Translations under genes and position numbers: made by a program
The notes under the pieces: model-generated
Database searches by the model: none
Told to the model about the DNA's origin: nothing
The model's input: only the letters and a program-made list of their open reading frames with translations
Shown here: piece by piece, positions 43,701-52,034 of the stretch
How the letters are laid out: every line of letters begins with the position of its first letter
Position numbering within the stretch: position 1 is the stretch's first letter
NCBI GenBank assembly: GCA_024234595.1
Contig: JACKNZ010000007.1
Location: 124,001-188,000, forward strand
DNA from: Moraxellaceae bacterium
GTDB taxonomy: Bacteria; Pseudomonadota; Gammaproteobacteria; Pseudomonadales; Moraxellaceae
Direction of reading: 5' to 3'
DNA length: 64,000 nucleotides

Positions 43701-44288
43701 ATGGCTACCAGCGCACAAAAACTTACTTTTATCAGCGAAGATGATTATTTAGCAGGCGAAAAAATTTCTGACATCAAATATGAATATATCGATGGTGATG
43801 TATATGCCATGTCTGGTGCCAGTAATAATCATAATTTGATTGCTGGCAATGTCTTTTTAGCTTTTGCCAACCATCTTAAAAAGCAACCATGTCGTCCCTA
43901 CATATCCGATATGAAAGTAAAAATTGGCAGTAGATATTTTTATCCTGATGTGATTGTTGATTGCTCCAACCTCACAGGTGACAGTTATTTTACTGAGCAA
44001 CCCAAAATCTTGGTCGAGGTGCTGTCTAAATCAACACGACGTATGGATGAGACCACTAAACGTATGAATTATATGCAAATTCCGAGTTTGCAAGAATATA
44101 TTTTGATTGAACAAGATTTTGTCGATGTAGAAATTATTAGACGCGAAACAGGTTGGTTATCAGAGCATTATTTTTTAGGTGATGAACTGACTCTTTCATC
44201 GATTGGGCTGACATTAACTGTGGAAGATATTTATGAACGTGTACAAAACAACGATGTAAAAGAATGGTTAGAAAGCCAGCAAGAGTGA
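43701..44288 (+). CDS. Uma2 (DUF820) family nuclease-fold protein
   Basis: The protein has 195 residues. The PD-(D/E)XK core is visible as KYEYIDGDVYAMSG, YISDMKVKIGSRYFYPDVIVDC and PKILVEVLSKSTRRMDETTKRMNYM (E-V-L with following K). Uma2 proteins are common in cyanobacteria and scattered elsewhere, with unclear function. It lies 100 bases before a type I restriction operon in the same direction but appears separately expressed. Confidence 0.85.
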   Translation: MATSAQKLTFISEDDYLAGEKISDIKYEYIDGDVYAMSGASNNHNLIAGNVFLAFANHLKKQPCRPYISDMKVKIGSRYFYPDVIVDCSNLTGDSYFTEQPKILVEVLSKSTRRMDETTKRMNYMQIPSLQEYILIEQDFVDVEIIRRETGWLSEHYFLGDELTLSSIGLTLTVEDIYERVQNNDVKEWLESQQE

Positions 44289-44389
44289 CGGTCTTGGAAC
44301 TATCATATGAATTTACTAGATGACCCTTTTAACACAATCAACACACTGCTATCACTAATATAATAAAATCATGAAACGAGGGTACTATC

Positions 44390-47188
44390 ATGACTCCCGA
44401 AGCCAAGGCACGGCAACAAATTGACCAGAAGCTCCAACAAGCAGGCTGGATTGTTCAAGACATGAAAAAAATAAACCTAGGTACGAGCTTAGGGGTTGCA
44501 GTACGCGAATATCCCACAGACTCAGGGCCAGCCGATTATGTGCTGTTTGTTGACCGTCAGGCCGTTGGAGTGATTGAAGCCAAAAAAGATGAATCTATTC
44601 TTACCGCTGTGGAAGAGCAAACCGAACGTTATGCCACCAGTCAATTAAAGTGGCGTAAAGATACAACCCCACTTCCTTTTTTATTTGAAAGTACAGGCTT
44701 AATTACCCGCTTTACTGATGGTCGCGACCCTGCCCCGCGCTCGCGTGAGATTTTTCACTTTTTTAAGCCTGAGACTTTGGCTAAATGGTATGGCGAGGCC
44801 AATACCTTACGTTATCGTTTAGCCAATCTGATGACCAATTTATCCGTTTTGAATTTACGCGATTGCCAAGTCAGTGCCGTCACAGGTTTAGAGCAATCCT
44901 TAGCCACCAACAAGCCGCGTGCTTTGGTACACATGGCTACGGGGGCAGGAAAAACTTTTACTGCTATTACTGCCGTTTATCGCTTGTTAAAATTTGGTGG
45001 CGCAAAACGCATTTTATTTTTGGTGGATACGCGCAATTTAGGCAAACAAGCACATCAAGAGTTTATGGCTTATTCGCCGCCAGACGATGGCCGAAAATTT
45101 ACTGAGTTATATAACGTGCAACGCCTTGCTTCTAGCAATATCGACCCACACGCACAAGTGTGTATTTCGACCATTCAACGGATGTATTCTATTTTATCGG
45201 GTGAGCCTATTGATGACTCTGCCGAAGACATTTCACTCAGCGAACTTAAACAAAATGAGCAGCAAGCCAAATTAGTGCGCTATAACAGCAATATTCCCAT
45301 AGAAACCTTCGACTTTATTATTATCGATGAGTGTCATCGCTCGATTTATAACTTATGGAAACAGGTGCTTGATTATTTTGACAGCTTTTTAATTGGTTTA
45401 ACCGCCACACCTGATAAACGTACCTTTGGCTTTTTTAACGAAAATATTGTTGCCGAATATACCTACGAGCAATCGGTGGTTGATGGCGTGAATGTTGGTT
45501 ATGACGTGTATGTGATTGAAACCGAAATTACCCAAAAAGGCTCCGAAGTTAAAGCTAAAGAGTGGATTGACCATCGAGACCGCCTGACACGAAAAAAACG
45601 ATGGAATCAATTAGATGAGGATGTGTTATATACAGGCAAAGAACTGGATCGTTCAGTAGTGAATCTAAGCCAAATTCGCCAAGTCATTTTAGCCATGAAA
45701 AATGCTATAGAAACGGTGATTTATCCGCAACGAAAAGAAGTCCCCAAAACGCTCATTTTTGCTAAAACCGATAGTCATGCCGATGATATTGTGCAAATTG
45801 TTCGTGAGGTTTATGGACTGGGCAACGCTTTTTGTAAAAAGGTGACGTATAACGCCGAAATAGATGCTCAAACCAAGAAAAAAGATGATACCGACCAAAT
45901 CCTGTCGAGCTTTCGTAACGACTACAACCCACGTATTGCCGTTACCGTTGATATGATTGCCACAGGCACAGACGTTAAACCTTTAGAAGTATTGCTGTTT
46001 ATGCGTGACGTGCGTAGCAAGGGTTATTATGAGCAAATGAAAGGACGCGGTGTTCGTAGTTTAAGCGCAGATGATTTAAAACGTGTGAGCAATAGTGCCG
46101 ATAGTGCCAAAACACGCTTTGTGTTGATTGATGCCGTTGGCGTAGAAAAAACGCTAAAAACCGAAAGTCGTCCCTTAGAAAGCAAACCCTCACTGAGCCT
46201 AAAAGACTTATTACAAGGTGTAGCGATTGGCCATCGGGATGATGATACAGTGTTGTCATTGGTGAATCGTTTGGTGCGTTTAAACAAACAACTGGACGAA
46301 AAGGCGCAAGCACGCATCAAAAAAATCTCAGGCGGTATTGAGTTAGCACAATTAGCGAAGTCGTTAATGACGGCTTTAGACCCAGACCAAATTATTGCCA
46401 CCGCGCTGGCTACCGCTAAAGCCCAAGGCATTACCCGCAGTGAAGATACGCTCACCGAAGCCGAAATGAGTGCGGCGCGTAACCAACGGGTGACCGCAGC
46501 GTGTGTGCCGTTTGATAATCCTGAATTACGCGAGGCCATAGAAGGCGCACGCCGTGAACGTGAGCAATTGATTGACCATGTTAACTTAGATCAAGTGGTT
46601 TTTTCGGGGTTTAGTGAGCAAGCCGAAGCCGAGGCGCAAAAAGTCATTTTGTCCTTTAGTGACTATATTCAACAACATAAAAACGAAATCTTGGCCTTGA
46701 GCTTTTTTTATCAGCAGCCTTATCAGCGACAGCCATTAACTTTTGAGATGTTGCAAGAGTTACATGAGCAGTTAAGTCGTCCCCCTCTTATACTCACCAC
46801 TGAGCGTTTGTGGAGTGCTTATGCGCGGGTGCAGGCTTCGCAGGTGAAAGGGGCAAATAGTCAACGTCAACTAACCGATTTGATTGCTTTGGTGCGGTTT
46901 GCAATAGGTTTGGATGGTGAGCTTAGGCCATTTAGTGAGCAGGTGGATAAGCGTTTTCAGGAGTGGATTTTTAGGCATAATGCACAGCGCAGTACGGCTT
47001 TTAGTGTGGAGCAAACGGAGTGGTTACGGATGATGAAAAATCATATTGCGTCCAGTTGTGGTATTGAGCGTGATGATTTTGGGTATGCGGAGTTTGCGAA
47101 TAAAGGGGGCTTGCAAAAGGTGTGGGCTTTGTTTGGTAAGGAGTTGGATGTGGTGATGGGTGAGATGAATCGGGAGTTAGTGGCGTGA
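44390..47188 (+). CDS. hsdR: Type I restriction enzyme R subunit
   Basis: The protein has 932 residues. The N-terminal PD-(D/E)XK nuclease has DSGPADYVLF and VGVIEAKKDE (about 46-66). The helicase motor follows: Walker A ATGAGKTFTAI (about 182-192), DECHRS (about 313), LTATPD, VTVDMIATGTDVKP and the MKGRGVR arginine region. The C-terminal part resembles the EcoEI R-type domain. HsdR translocates DNA and cuts far from the recognition site when bound to the HsdM/HsdS methylase. GAGG lies upstream of the ATG. Its stop overlaps the hsdS GTG start. Confidence 0.95.
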   Translation: MTPEAKARQQIDQKLQQAGWIVQDMKKINLGTSLGVAVREYPTDSGPADYVLFVDRQAVGVIEAKKDESILTAVEEQTERYATSQLKWRKDTTPLPFLFESTGLITRFTDGRDPAPRSREIFHFFKPETLAKWYGEANTLRYRLANLMTNLSVLNLRDCQVSAVTGLEQSLATNKPRALVHMATGAGKTFTAITAVYRLLKFGGAKRILFLVDTRNLGKQAHQEFMAYSPPDDGRKFTELYNVQRLASSNIDPHAQVCISTIQRMYSILSGEPIDDSAEDISLSELKQNEQQAKLVRYNSNIPIETFDFIIIDECHRSIYNLWKQVLDYFDSFLIGLTATPDKRTFGFFNENIVAEYTYEQSVVDGVNVGYDVYVIETEITQKGSEVKAKEWIDHRDRLTRKKRWNQLDEDVLYTGKELDRSVVNLSQIRQVILAMKNAIETVIYPQRKEVPKTLIFAKTDSHADDIVQIVREVYGLGNAFCKKVTYNAEIDAQTKKKDDTDQILSSFRNDYNPRIAVTVDMIATGTDVKPLEVLLFMRDVRSKGYYEQMKGRGVRSLSADDLKRVSNSADSAKTRFVLIDAVGVEKTLKTESRPLESKPSLSLKDLLQGVAIGHRDDDTVLSLVNRLVRLNKQLDEKAQARIKKISGGIELAQLAKSLMTALDPDQIIATALATAKAQGITRSEDTLTEAEMSAARNQRVTAACVPFDNPELREAIEGARREREQLIDHVNLDQVVFSGFSEQAEAEAQKVILSFSDYIQQHKNEILALSFFYQQPYQRQPLTFEMLQELHEQLSRPPLILTTERLWSAYARVQASQVKGANSQRQLTDLIALVRFAIGLDGELRPFSEQVDKRFQEWIFRHNAQRSTAFSVEQTEWLRMMKNHIASSCGIERDDFGYAEFANKGGLQKVWALFGKELDVVMGEMNRELVA

Positions 47189-48669
47189 GTGATTACCCTA
47201 AGAGTTGGCAAGTTATTCGTTTATCAGAAGCTATTTTTATTCAAAAAGGTAAAAAACCATTTGATTTAGGTTCTAAAAGTGACGTAAGAAATACGCCATA
47301 TATTAATATAGCAGCCTTTGAAACTGGTGTAATTGCAGAATATGCACCCGCACAAAATATTCCATATTGTCAGCCAGCAGACACTCTACTCGTTTGGGAT
47401 GGAGCAAGGGCTGGACTATCAGGAAGAGGCGCAAATGGCTATATTGGCTCTACCTTAGCAAAAATCACATCTGATATAGCAAAGCCTGATTATCTTTTTT
47501 ATTTTATACAATCTAAATATCACTTTTTAAATACACAAACAAAAGGTGTAGGTATCCCTCATATTAATCCTACAGTTTTAGGTAATTTAGAGTTTCCGAT
47601 ACCTCCACAAGCCGAACAAACCCGCATTGTCGAAAAACTAGAAGAGCTGCTAACCGACCTCGACACAGGCGTTAACGAGCTAAAAACCGCACAAAAAAAA
47701 CTCACCCAATATCGCCAGTCTTTACTTAAAGCAGCCGTAGAAGGCGCACTCACCGCAGAATGGCGCACCCAAAATACCCCAAGTGAATCAGGCGGCCAAC
47801 TATTAGAACGCATACTCAAAGAACGCCGCGCTCGTTGGGAGCAAAAACAATTAGAGAAATTTAACGAACAAGGCAAAACACCGCCTAAAGATTGGCAAAA
47901 AAAATATGTAGAACCTGTGCAGCCTGATACAACGGGATTGATGGAGTTGCCAAAGGGGTGGGTTTGGACATCTATTGGGCAGAGCTTTAACGTTGCTGTT
48001 GGTGCTACTCCTAGTCGCAAAGAGTCTACTTATTGGAATGGGGATATTCCTTGGGTTAGCTCTGGTGAAGTACGATTTACGAACATAAGAGACACTAAAG
48101 AAAAAATTTCTGTGGATGGCCTAAAAAATAGTAGTACGAATATCAATCCTATTGGAAGTGTTCTATTGGGTATGATTGGCGAGGGTAAAACTAGAGGCCA
48201 AGTATCAATACTAGATATTGAAGCAGCCAACAATCAAAATTGTGCAGCTATTTGGGTTTCAGAAACTGATATACCTTCGGAATATGTTTACTACTGGTTA
48301 TGGTCTAGGTACGAAGAAACTCGTAAAGGTAGTAGTGGCAATAACCAACCCGCACTAAACAAATCAATTGTTGAAAAAATTCCTATGCCATTACCACCTC
48401 TAATGGAGTTAGAGCAATTGACTCAACTACTAAATATTGCCCTTGATGGAATAGCTAATCAAGAGAAGTTTATTGAACATTCTCTCAAACAATCCGCCGC
48501 CCAACGTAAAAACATCCTCAAAGCCGCCTTTAGTGGCCAACTTGTACCCCAAAACCCCAACGACGAACCCGCTAGCGTTTTACTAGAGCGCATCAAAGCC
48601 GAAAGAGCAAAACAAGAAAAACTGCCTAAAAAAATAAATACGCAAAAAACAAAAGAGGCCAACACATGA
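47185..48669 (+). CDS. hsdS: Type I restriction-modification specificity subunit S
   Basis: The protein has 494 residues from a GTG overlapping hsdR by four bases. Two target recognition domains (about 1-150 and 250-430) each precede a conserved helical spacer: PQAEQTRIVEKLEELLTDLDTGVNELKTAQKKLTQYRQSLLKAAVEG and PLMELEQLTQLLNIAL...SAAQRKNILKAAFSGQLVPQNPNDEPASVLLERIKAER. It sets the DNA sequence recognised for both methylation and cleavage. An A8 run lies in the first spacer (47693-47700). It overlaps the next gene by four bases (ATGA). Confidence 0.93.
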   Translation: MSDYPKSWQVIRLSEAIFIQKGKKPFDLGSKSDVRNTPYINIAAFETGVIAEYAPAQNIPYCQPADTLLVWDGARAGLSGRGANGYIGSTLAKITSDIAKPDYLFYFIQSKYHFLNTQTKGVGIPHINPTVLGNLEFPIPPQAEQTRIVEKLEELLTDLDTGVNELKTAQKKLTQYRQSLLKAAVEGALTAEWRTQNTPSESGGQLLERILKERRARWEQKQLEKFNEQGKTPPKDWQKKYVEPVQPDTTGLMELPKGWVWTSIGQSFNVAVGATPSRKESTYWNGDIPWVSSGEVRFTNIRDTKEKISVDGLKNSSTNINPIGSVLLGMIGEGKTRGQVSILDIEAANNQNCAAIWVSETDIPSEYVYYWLWSRYEETRKGSSGNNQPALNKSIVEKIPMPLPPLMELEQLTQLLNIALDGIANQEKFIEHSLKQSAAQRKNILKAAFSGQLVPQNPNDEPASVLLERIKAERAKQEKLPKKINTQKTKEANT

Positions 48670-49847
48670 TTCGCACCATTCACATTAACGACTTTAAATC
48701 CATCGTCGAACAACCCATTGAATTAGGGCGCGTTAATTGTTTGATTGGTGCAAATGGCTCAGGCAAAAGCAATATATTAGAAGCCATTGGCGTACTCAGT
48801 GCCGCCGCCAATGGCCGCGTTGATGACGAATCGCTGATGCGGCGCGGTGTACGCGTAGGCACACCCAGCTTATTTAAAAGCTCGTTTGAAACAGCAAAAA
48901 CCTCCCCCCAAATCACGTTAAGTGCTACAGGTGATACACACGAAGAATACAGTGTCTCGTTATTAAACCCACTGGAAAACCCAAACCCCGCATGGAATTT
49001 TAAAACCGAACTGCTCTCTAACGGAGTTGAGAAAATATTTTCACGGGGAATGCGTAGTCCCGATATGAACTTACAAAAGGATAGAGGCTTAGCTGCACTG
49101 AAAATAATTGACCTTGCAGCCACTAACCCAGCTGCTCAACTGATACAACAACTCCAAAATTATGCGATTTACTCGCCTAATACGCCTGCCATGCGCGGCA
49201 TTGTCACCGATCCGCAATCCCGAGACCCGATTGGTTTAGCAGGCGGACGGCTGGCCGAAGGTTTTGCCGATTTGCGTAAAAACTTACTGGATAAAAACGA
49301 AGACTTGCTAGATAGTGTCTTTGAATTAATTGATTGGGTGGCAGAGATAGAAACCAGCCATCCTTCGAGTGCTATTTTGTCGTCTTCTGTGCCAAGTACA
49401 AAATACGTCTTAAAATTTACCGACCGTTTTATGCGTAAAAACCGCAATACACTTACAGCCTATGATGCCAGCGAAGGCGCGTTATACGTGCTGTTTTGCG
49501 CCTTATTGTGCCTAGCCCCCAATGCACCAAAAATATTCGCCATTGATAACTTAGATCAAGCCTTAAACCCCAAATTAGTTGCACGACTAACTAGCAAATT
49601 GGCCACATGGCTAACAGTTGCTGACCCACAACGACAATTATTATTTACTGCGCATAATCCTGCTGTGCTAGATGGCCTAGATTTAACCGATGATGAAGTC
49701 CGTTTATTTGCCGTCGAACGCAACAATAAGGGTTATACCGAAGTCAGACGCATTAAACCGTCAAACGAATTATTAGCCCTTAACGAAAATTATCCGCTAT
49801 CACGTTTGTGGCTAATGGGTCGCTTGGGAGCAATCCCGAATGTCTAA
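48666..49847 (+). CDS. RecF/OLD-like AAA ATPase embedded in the restriction operon
   Basis: The protein has 393 residues. ABC/SMC-type ATPase core: IRTIHINDFKSI, Walker A GANGSGKSN (about 27-36), a signature-like YDASEGALYVLFCALL (about 264-280), Walker B IFAIDNLDQALNP (about 289-301) and an H-loop FTAHNPAVLDG (about 328-338). The residue after the Walker B aspartate is Asn, where Glu is usual. Related ATPases work with TOPRIM nucleases in OLD, Gabija and PARIS defence systems. It overlaps hsdS by four bases and the TOPRIM-like gene by eight, so it is part of the restriction operon. No nuclease domain is fused to it. Confidence 0.85.
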   Translation: MIRTIHINDFKSIVEQPIELGRVNCLIGANGSGKSNILEAIGVLSAAANGRVDDESLMRRGVRVGTPSLFKSSFETAKTSPQITLSATGDTHEEYSVSLLNPLENPNPAWNFKTELLSNGVEKIFSRGMRSPDMNLQKDRGLAALKIIDLAATNPAAQLIQQLQNYAIYSPNTPAMRGIVTDPQSRDPIGLAGGRLAEGFADLRKNLLDKNEDLLDSVFELIDWVAEIETSHPSSAILSSSVPSTKYVLKFTDRFMRKNRNTLTAYDASEGALYVLFCALLCLAPNAPKIFAIDNLDQALNPKLVARLTSKLATWLTVADPQRQLLFTAHNPAVLDGLDLTDDEVRLFAVERNNKGYTEVRRIKPSNELLALNENYPLSRLWLMGRLGAIPNV

Positions 49848-50544
49848 CAGTCTTCGCATTGCCCTGATTGCTGAAGGCAAAACGGATTACATTATTATTG
49901 AGGCGGCATTAAATGCTATTTTACCAAAGCCTTTTATTTTAACGATGCTCCCTACAGAAAATACGCGCTCAGAACTTGGTGAAGGCTGGGGCAAGGTATT
50001 GAAATGGTGTCAAGAATTCACACATATCAACCCAAATGTTGATACAAGGTCATTGGCGACAGACCCTACACTCATGGACTTTGACTTGATCATTATTCAT
50101 ATAGATGCGGATGTAGCAGAGAAATCTTACGCAGACTACGGAACCGCTGTGGCTCAAGCTACCGCAACACTCCCAATATTGCCATGCTCACAGCCTTGCC
50201 CACCGCCCTCTAATACCGTTAGCCAATTACAACAATTACTATTGGCTTGGCTCGGTATTACACAGAAAGATGCTAAAACAGTGTTTTGTGTCCCATCAAA
50301 AGCAGGTGAAGCATGGTTAGCGGCGGCAATTCTGCCAGAAGCACACCCATTGCTAACGGGTATTGAATGTAATCTTAATCTTGAAACTCGACTATCAGTA
50401 TTGCCAAAAGCGTTGAAAGTCAGAAAAAGTGTTCGTGAATACCAGTCACGCGCCTCAACGATCACCAAAAATTGGACAACCGTAACAGCGTTATGCTCAC
50501 AAGCCGCTATTTTTCATCAAGATATTGAAGCTAAACAACTATGA
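49840..50544 (+). CDS. TOPRIM-like protein (DUF4276/DUF4435-like), partner of the ATPase
   Basis: The protein has 234 residues. It begins LRIALIAEGKTDYIII, with E12 followed by G-K-T-D, and has IIIHIDADVAE with D89 and D91. An N-terminal glutamate followed by a DxD motif is the metal-binding pattern of TOPRIM nucleases. A third conserved-looking region is PSKAGEAWLAAAILPEAHP. It overlaps the ATPase gene by eight bases and hsdM by four. The family name is uncertain; DUF4276 or DUF4435-like proteins are my best comparison. A nuclease effector role is inferred from the motifs and the ATPase pairing. Confidence 0.65.
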   Translation: MSNSLRIALIAEGKTDYIIIEAALNAILPKPFILTMLPTENTRSELGEGWGKVLKWCQEFTHINPNVDTRSLATDPTLMDFDLIIIHIDADVAEKSYADYGTAVAQATATLPILPCSQPCPPPSNTVSQLQQLLLAWLGITQKDAKTVFCVPSKAGEAWLAAAILPEAHPLLTGIECNLNLETRLSVLPKALKVRKSVREYQSRASTITKNWTTVTALCSQAAIFHQDIEAKQL

Positions 50545-51998
50545 ACGCATCATCCCTTATTCAAAAAGTTTGGAATTTTTGCCACACCCTCAAAGATGAC
50601 GGTGTAGGTTATGGCGACTATTTAGAACAGCTTACCTACTTATTGTTTTTAAAAATGGCGCACGAATACGCTCAAGAACCCTATAACCGCAATACAAGTA
50701 TTCCTAGTGAATGTAACTGGGAAGCCTTACGCTCCCAAGTGGGTGAGCCTTTAGAAGCACAATACCTCAAAACACTGCATCGCCTTGGTACAGAATCGGG
50801 CAAATTAGGGGCAATCTTTTTTAAAGCACAAAACAAAATCCAAGACCCTGCCAAGCTCTCGCGCTTAGTGCAAATGATAGATGCCGAAAGTTGGGTGGGA
50901 ATGGATAGTGATATTAAAGGCGATCTTTACGAAGGCTTATTGCAAAAGAATGCCGAAGATACCAAAAGCGGCGCAGGACAATACTTTACGCCCCGTGCTT
51001 TAATTGAAGCAATGGTGGAATGTATTAACCCGCAACCGATGAAAACAATTGCTGACCCTGCCTGTGGTACGGGAGGCTTTTTTCTGGGAGCTTATAATTG
51101 GTTGACGCGGCCTAGTGTTAACTTAGACAAAAAACAAAAACAATTTTTGCGTGATAAAACATTTTTTGGTAATGAAATTGTCGCCAGTACCCGCCGTATG
51201 TGCTTGATGAATTTGTTTTTGCATAACATTGGTGAACTCGATAGCGAACCCACCGTAGAGCGTGCAGACGCACTGATTGCCGATACAGGCAAGCGTTATG
51301 ACTATGTACTCGCTAATCCCCCGTTTGGCAAAAAAAGCAGCATGACGTTTACCAACGAAGAAGGCGAAGAAGACAAAGACGCGCTGATTTATGAACGCCA
51401 AGACTTTTGGACAACCACCTCCAACAAACAGCTTAACTTTTTACAACACATCATCACCATGCTGAAAGAGACAGGTCAAGCCGCTGTTGTCTTACCTGAT
51501 AATGTACTGTTTGAAGGTGGCGCAGGTGAAAAAATCCGCCGTAAAATGTTAGAGACGTGTGATGTGCATACCGTGCTTAGACTGCCTACAGGCATATTTT
51601 ATGCGCAAGGCGTTAAAGCCAACGTGGTGTTTTTTGATGCAAAGCCTAAAGATGGTAAAATACATACGCAAGGTGTATGGTTTTATGATTTACGCACTAA
51701 CAAACACTTTACTCTTAAAACTCGCCCACTCAAGCGCGAAGATTTGCAAGACTTTATTGACTGCTATAACCCCTCAAATCGCCACCAACGCACCGAAACG
51801 GAATGCTTTAAGTATTTTGGCTATGATGAGTTAGTCAACCGCGATAAAGCCAATCTTGATATTTTTTGGCTTAAAGATGACAGCCTTGATAATTTAGATG
51901 ATTTACCGCCACCCGATGTTTTGCAGCAAGAAATTATTGAACATTTAGAAGCAGCATTAATGGCGTTTAGAGATGTAGCTATTGGTTTAGCCAAATAA
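50541..51998 (+). CDS. hsdM: Type I restriction-modification DNA methyltransferase M subunit
   Basis: The protein has 485 residues. HsdM N-terminal helical domain (SLIQKVWNFCHTLKDDGVGYGDYLEQLTYLLFLKM spanning 4-38), SAM motif TIADPACGTGGFFLGAYNWL (about 170-188) and catalytic motif YDYVLANPPFGKK (about 252-264), typical of N6-adenine methylation. It closes the operon hsdR-hsdS-ATPase-TOPRIM-hsdM. The four-base overlap (ATGA) with the TOPRIM gene makes its translation depend on that gene. Confidence 0.95.
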   Translation: MNASSLIQKVWNFCHTLKDDGVGYGDYLEQLTYLLFLKMAHEYAQEPYNRNTSIPSECNWEALRSQVGEPLEAQYLKTLHRLGTESGKLGAIFFKAQNKIQDPAKLSRLVQMIDAESWVGMDSDIKGDLYEGLLQKNAEDTKSGAGQYFTPRALIEAMVECINPQPMKTIADPACGTGGFFLGAYNWLTRPSVNLDKKQKQFLRDKTFFGNEIVASTRRMCLMNLFLHNIGELDSEPTVERADALIADTGKRYDYVLANPPFGKKSSMTFTNEEGEEDKDALIYERQDFWTTTSNKQLNFLQHIITMLKETGQAAVVLPDNVLFEGGAGEKIRRKMLETCDVHTVLRLPTGIFYAQGVKANVVFFDAKPKDGKIHTQGVWFYDLRTNKHFTLKTRPLKREDLQDFIDCYNPSNRHQRTETECFKYFGYDELVNRDKANLDIFWLKDDSLDNLDDLPPPDVLQQEIIEHLEAALMAFRDVAIGLAK

Positions 51999-52002
51999 TA
52001 GA

Positions 52003-52032
52003 CCCTCCCCCTGAGGAGAGGGTTAGGGTGAG
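52003..52032. terminator. G/C-rich hairpin between convergent hsdM and the beta-oxidation gene
   Basis: CCCTC (52003-52007) and GAGGG flank the CCCCTGAGGA centre, followed by TTAGGGTGAGA. It belongs to the same short repeat class as 31279-31310 and probably ends transcripts from both sides. Confidence 0.5.
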
Positions 52033-52034
52033 AT

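Noticed and set aside
48666..50544. The ATPase and TOPRIM-like genes as a known Gabija system.
   Set aside because: Gabija has a fused ATPase-TOPRIM protein (GajA) and a UvrD-like helicase (GajB). Here the two domains are separate proteins and no UvrD-like helicase is adjacent.
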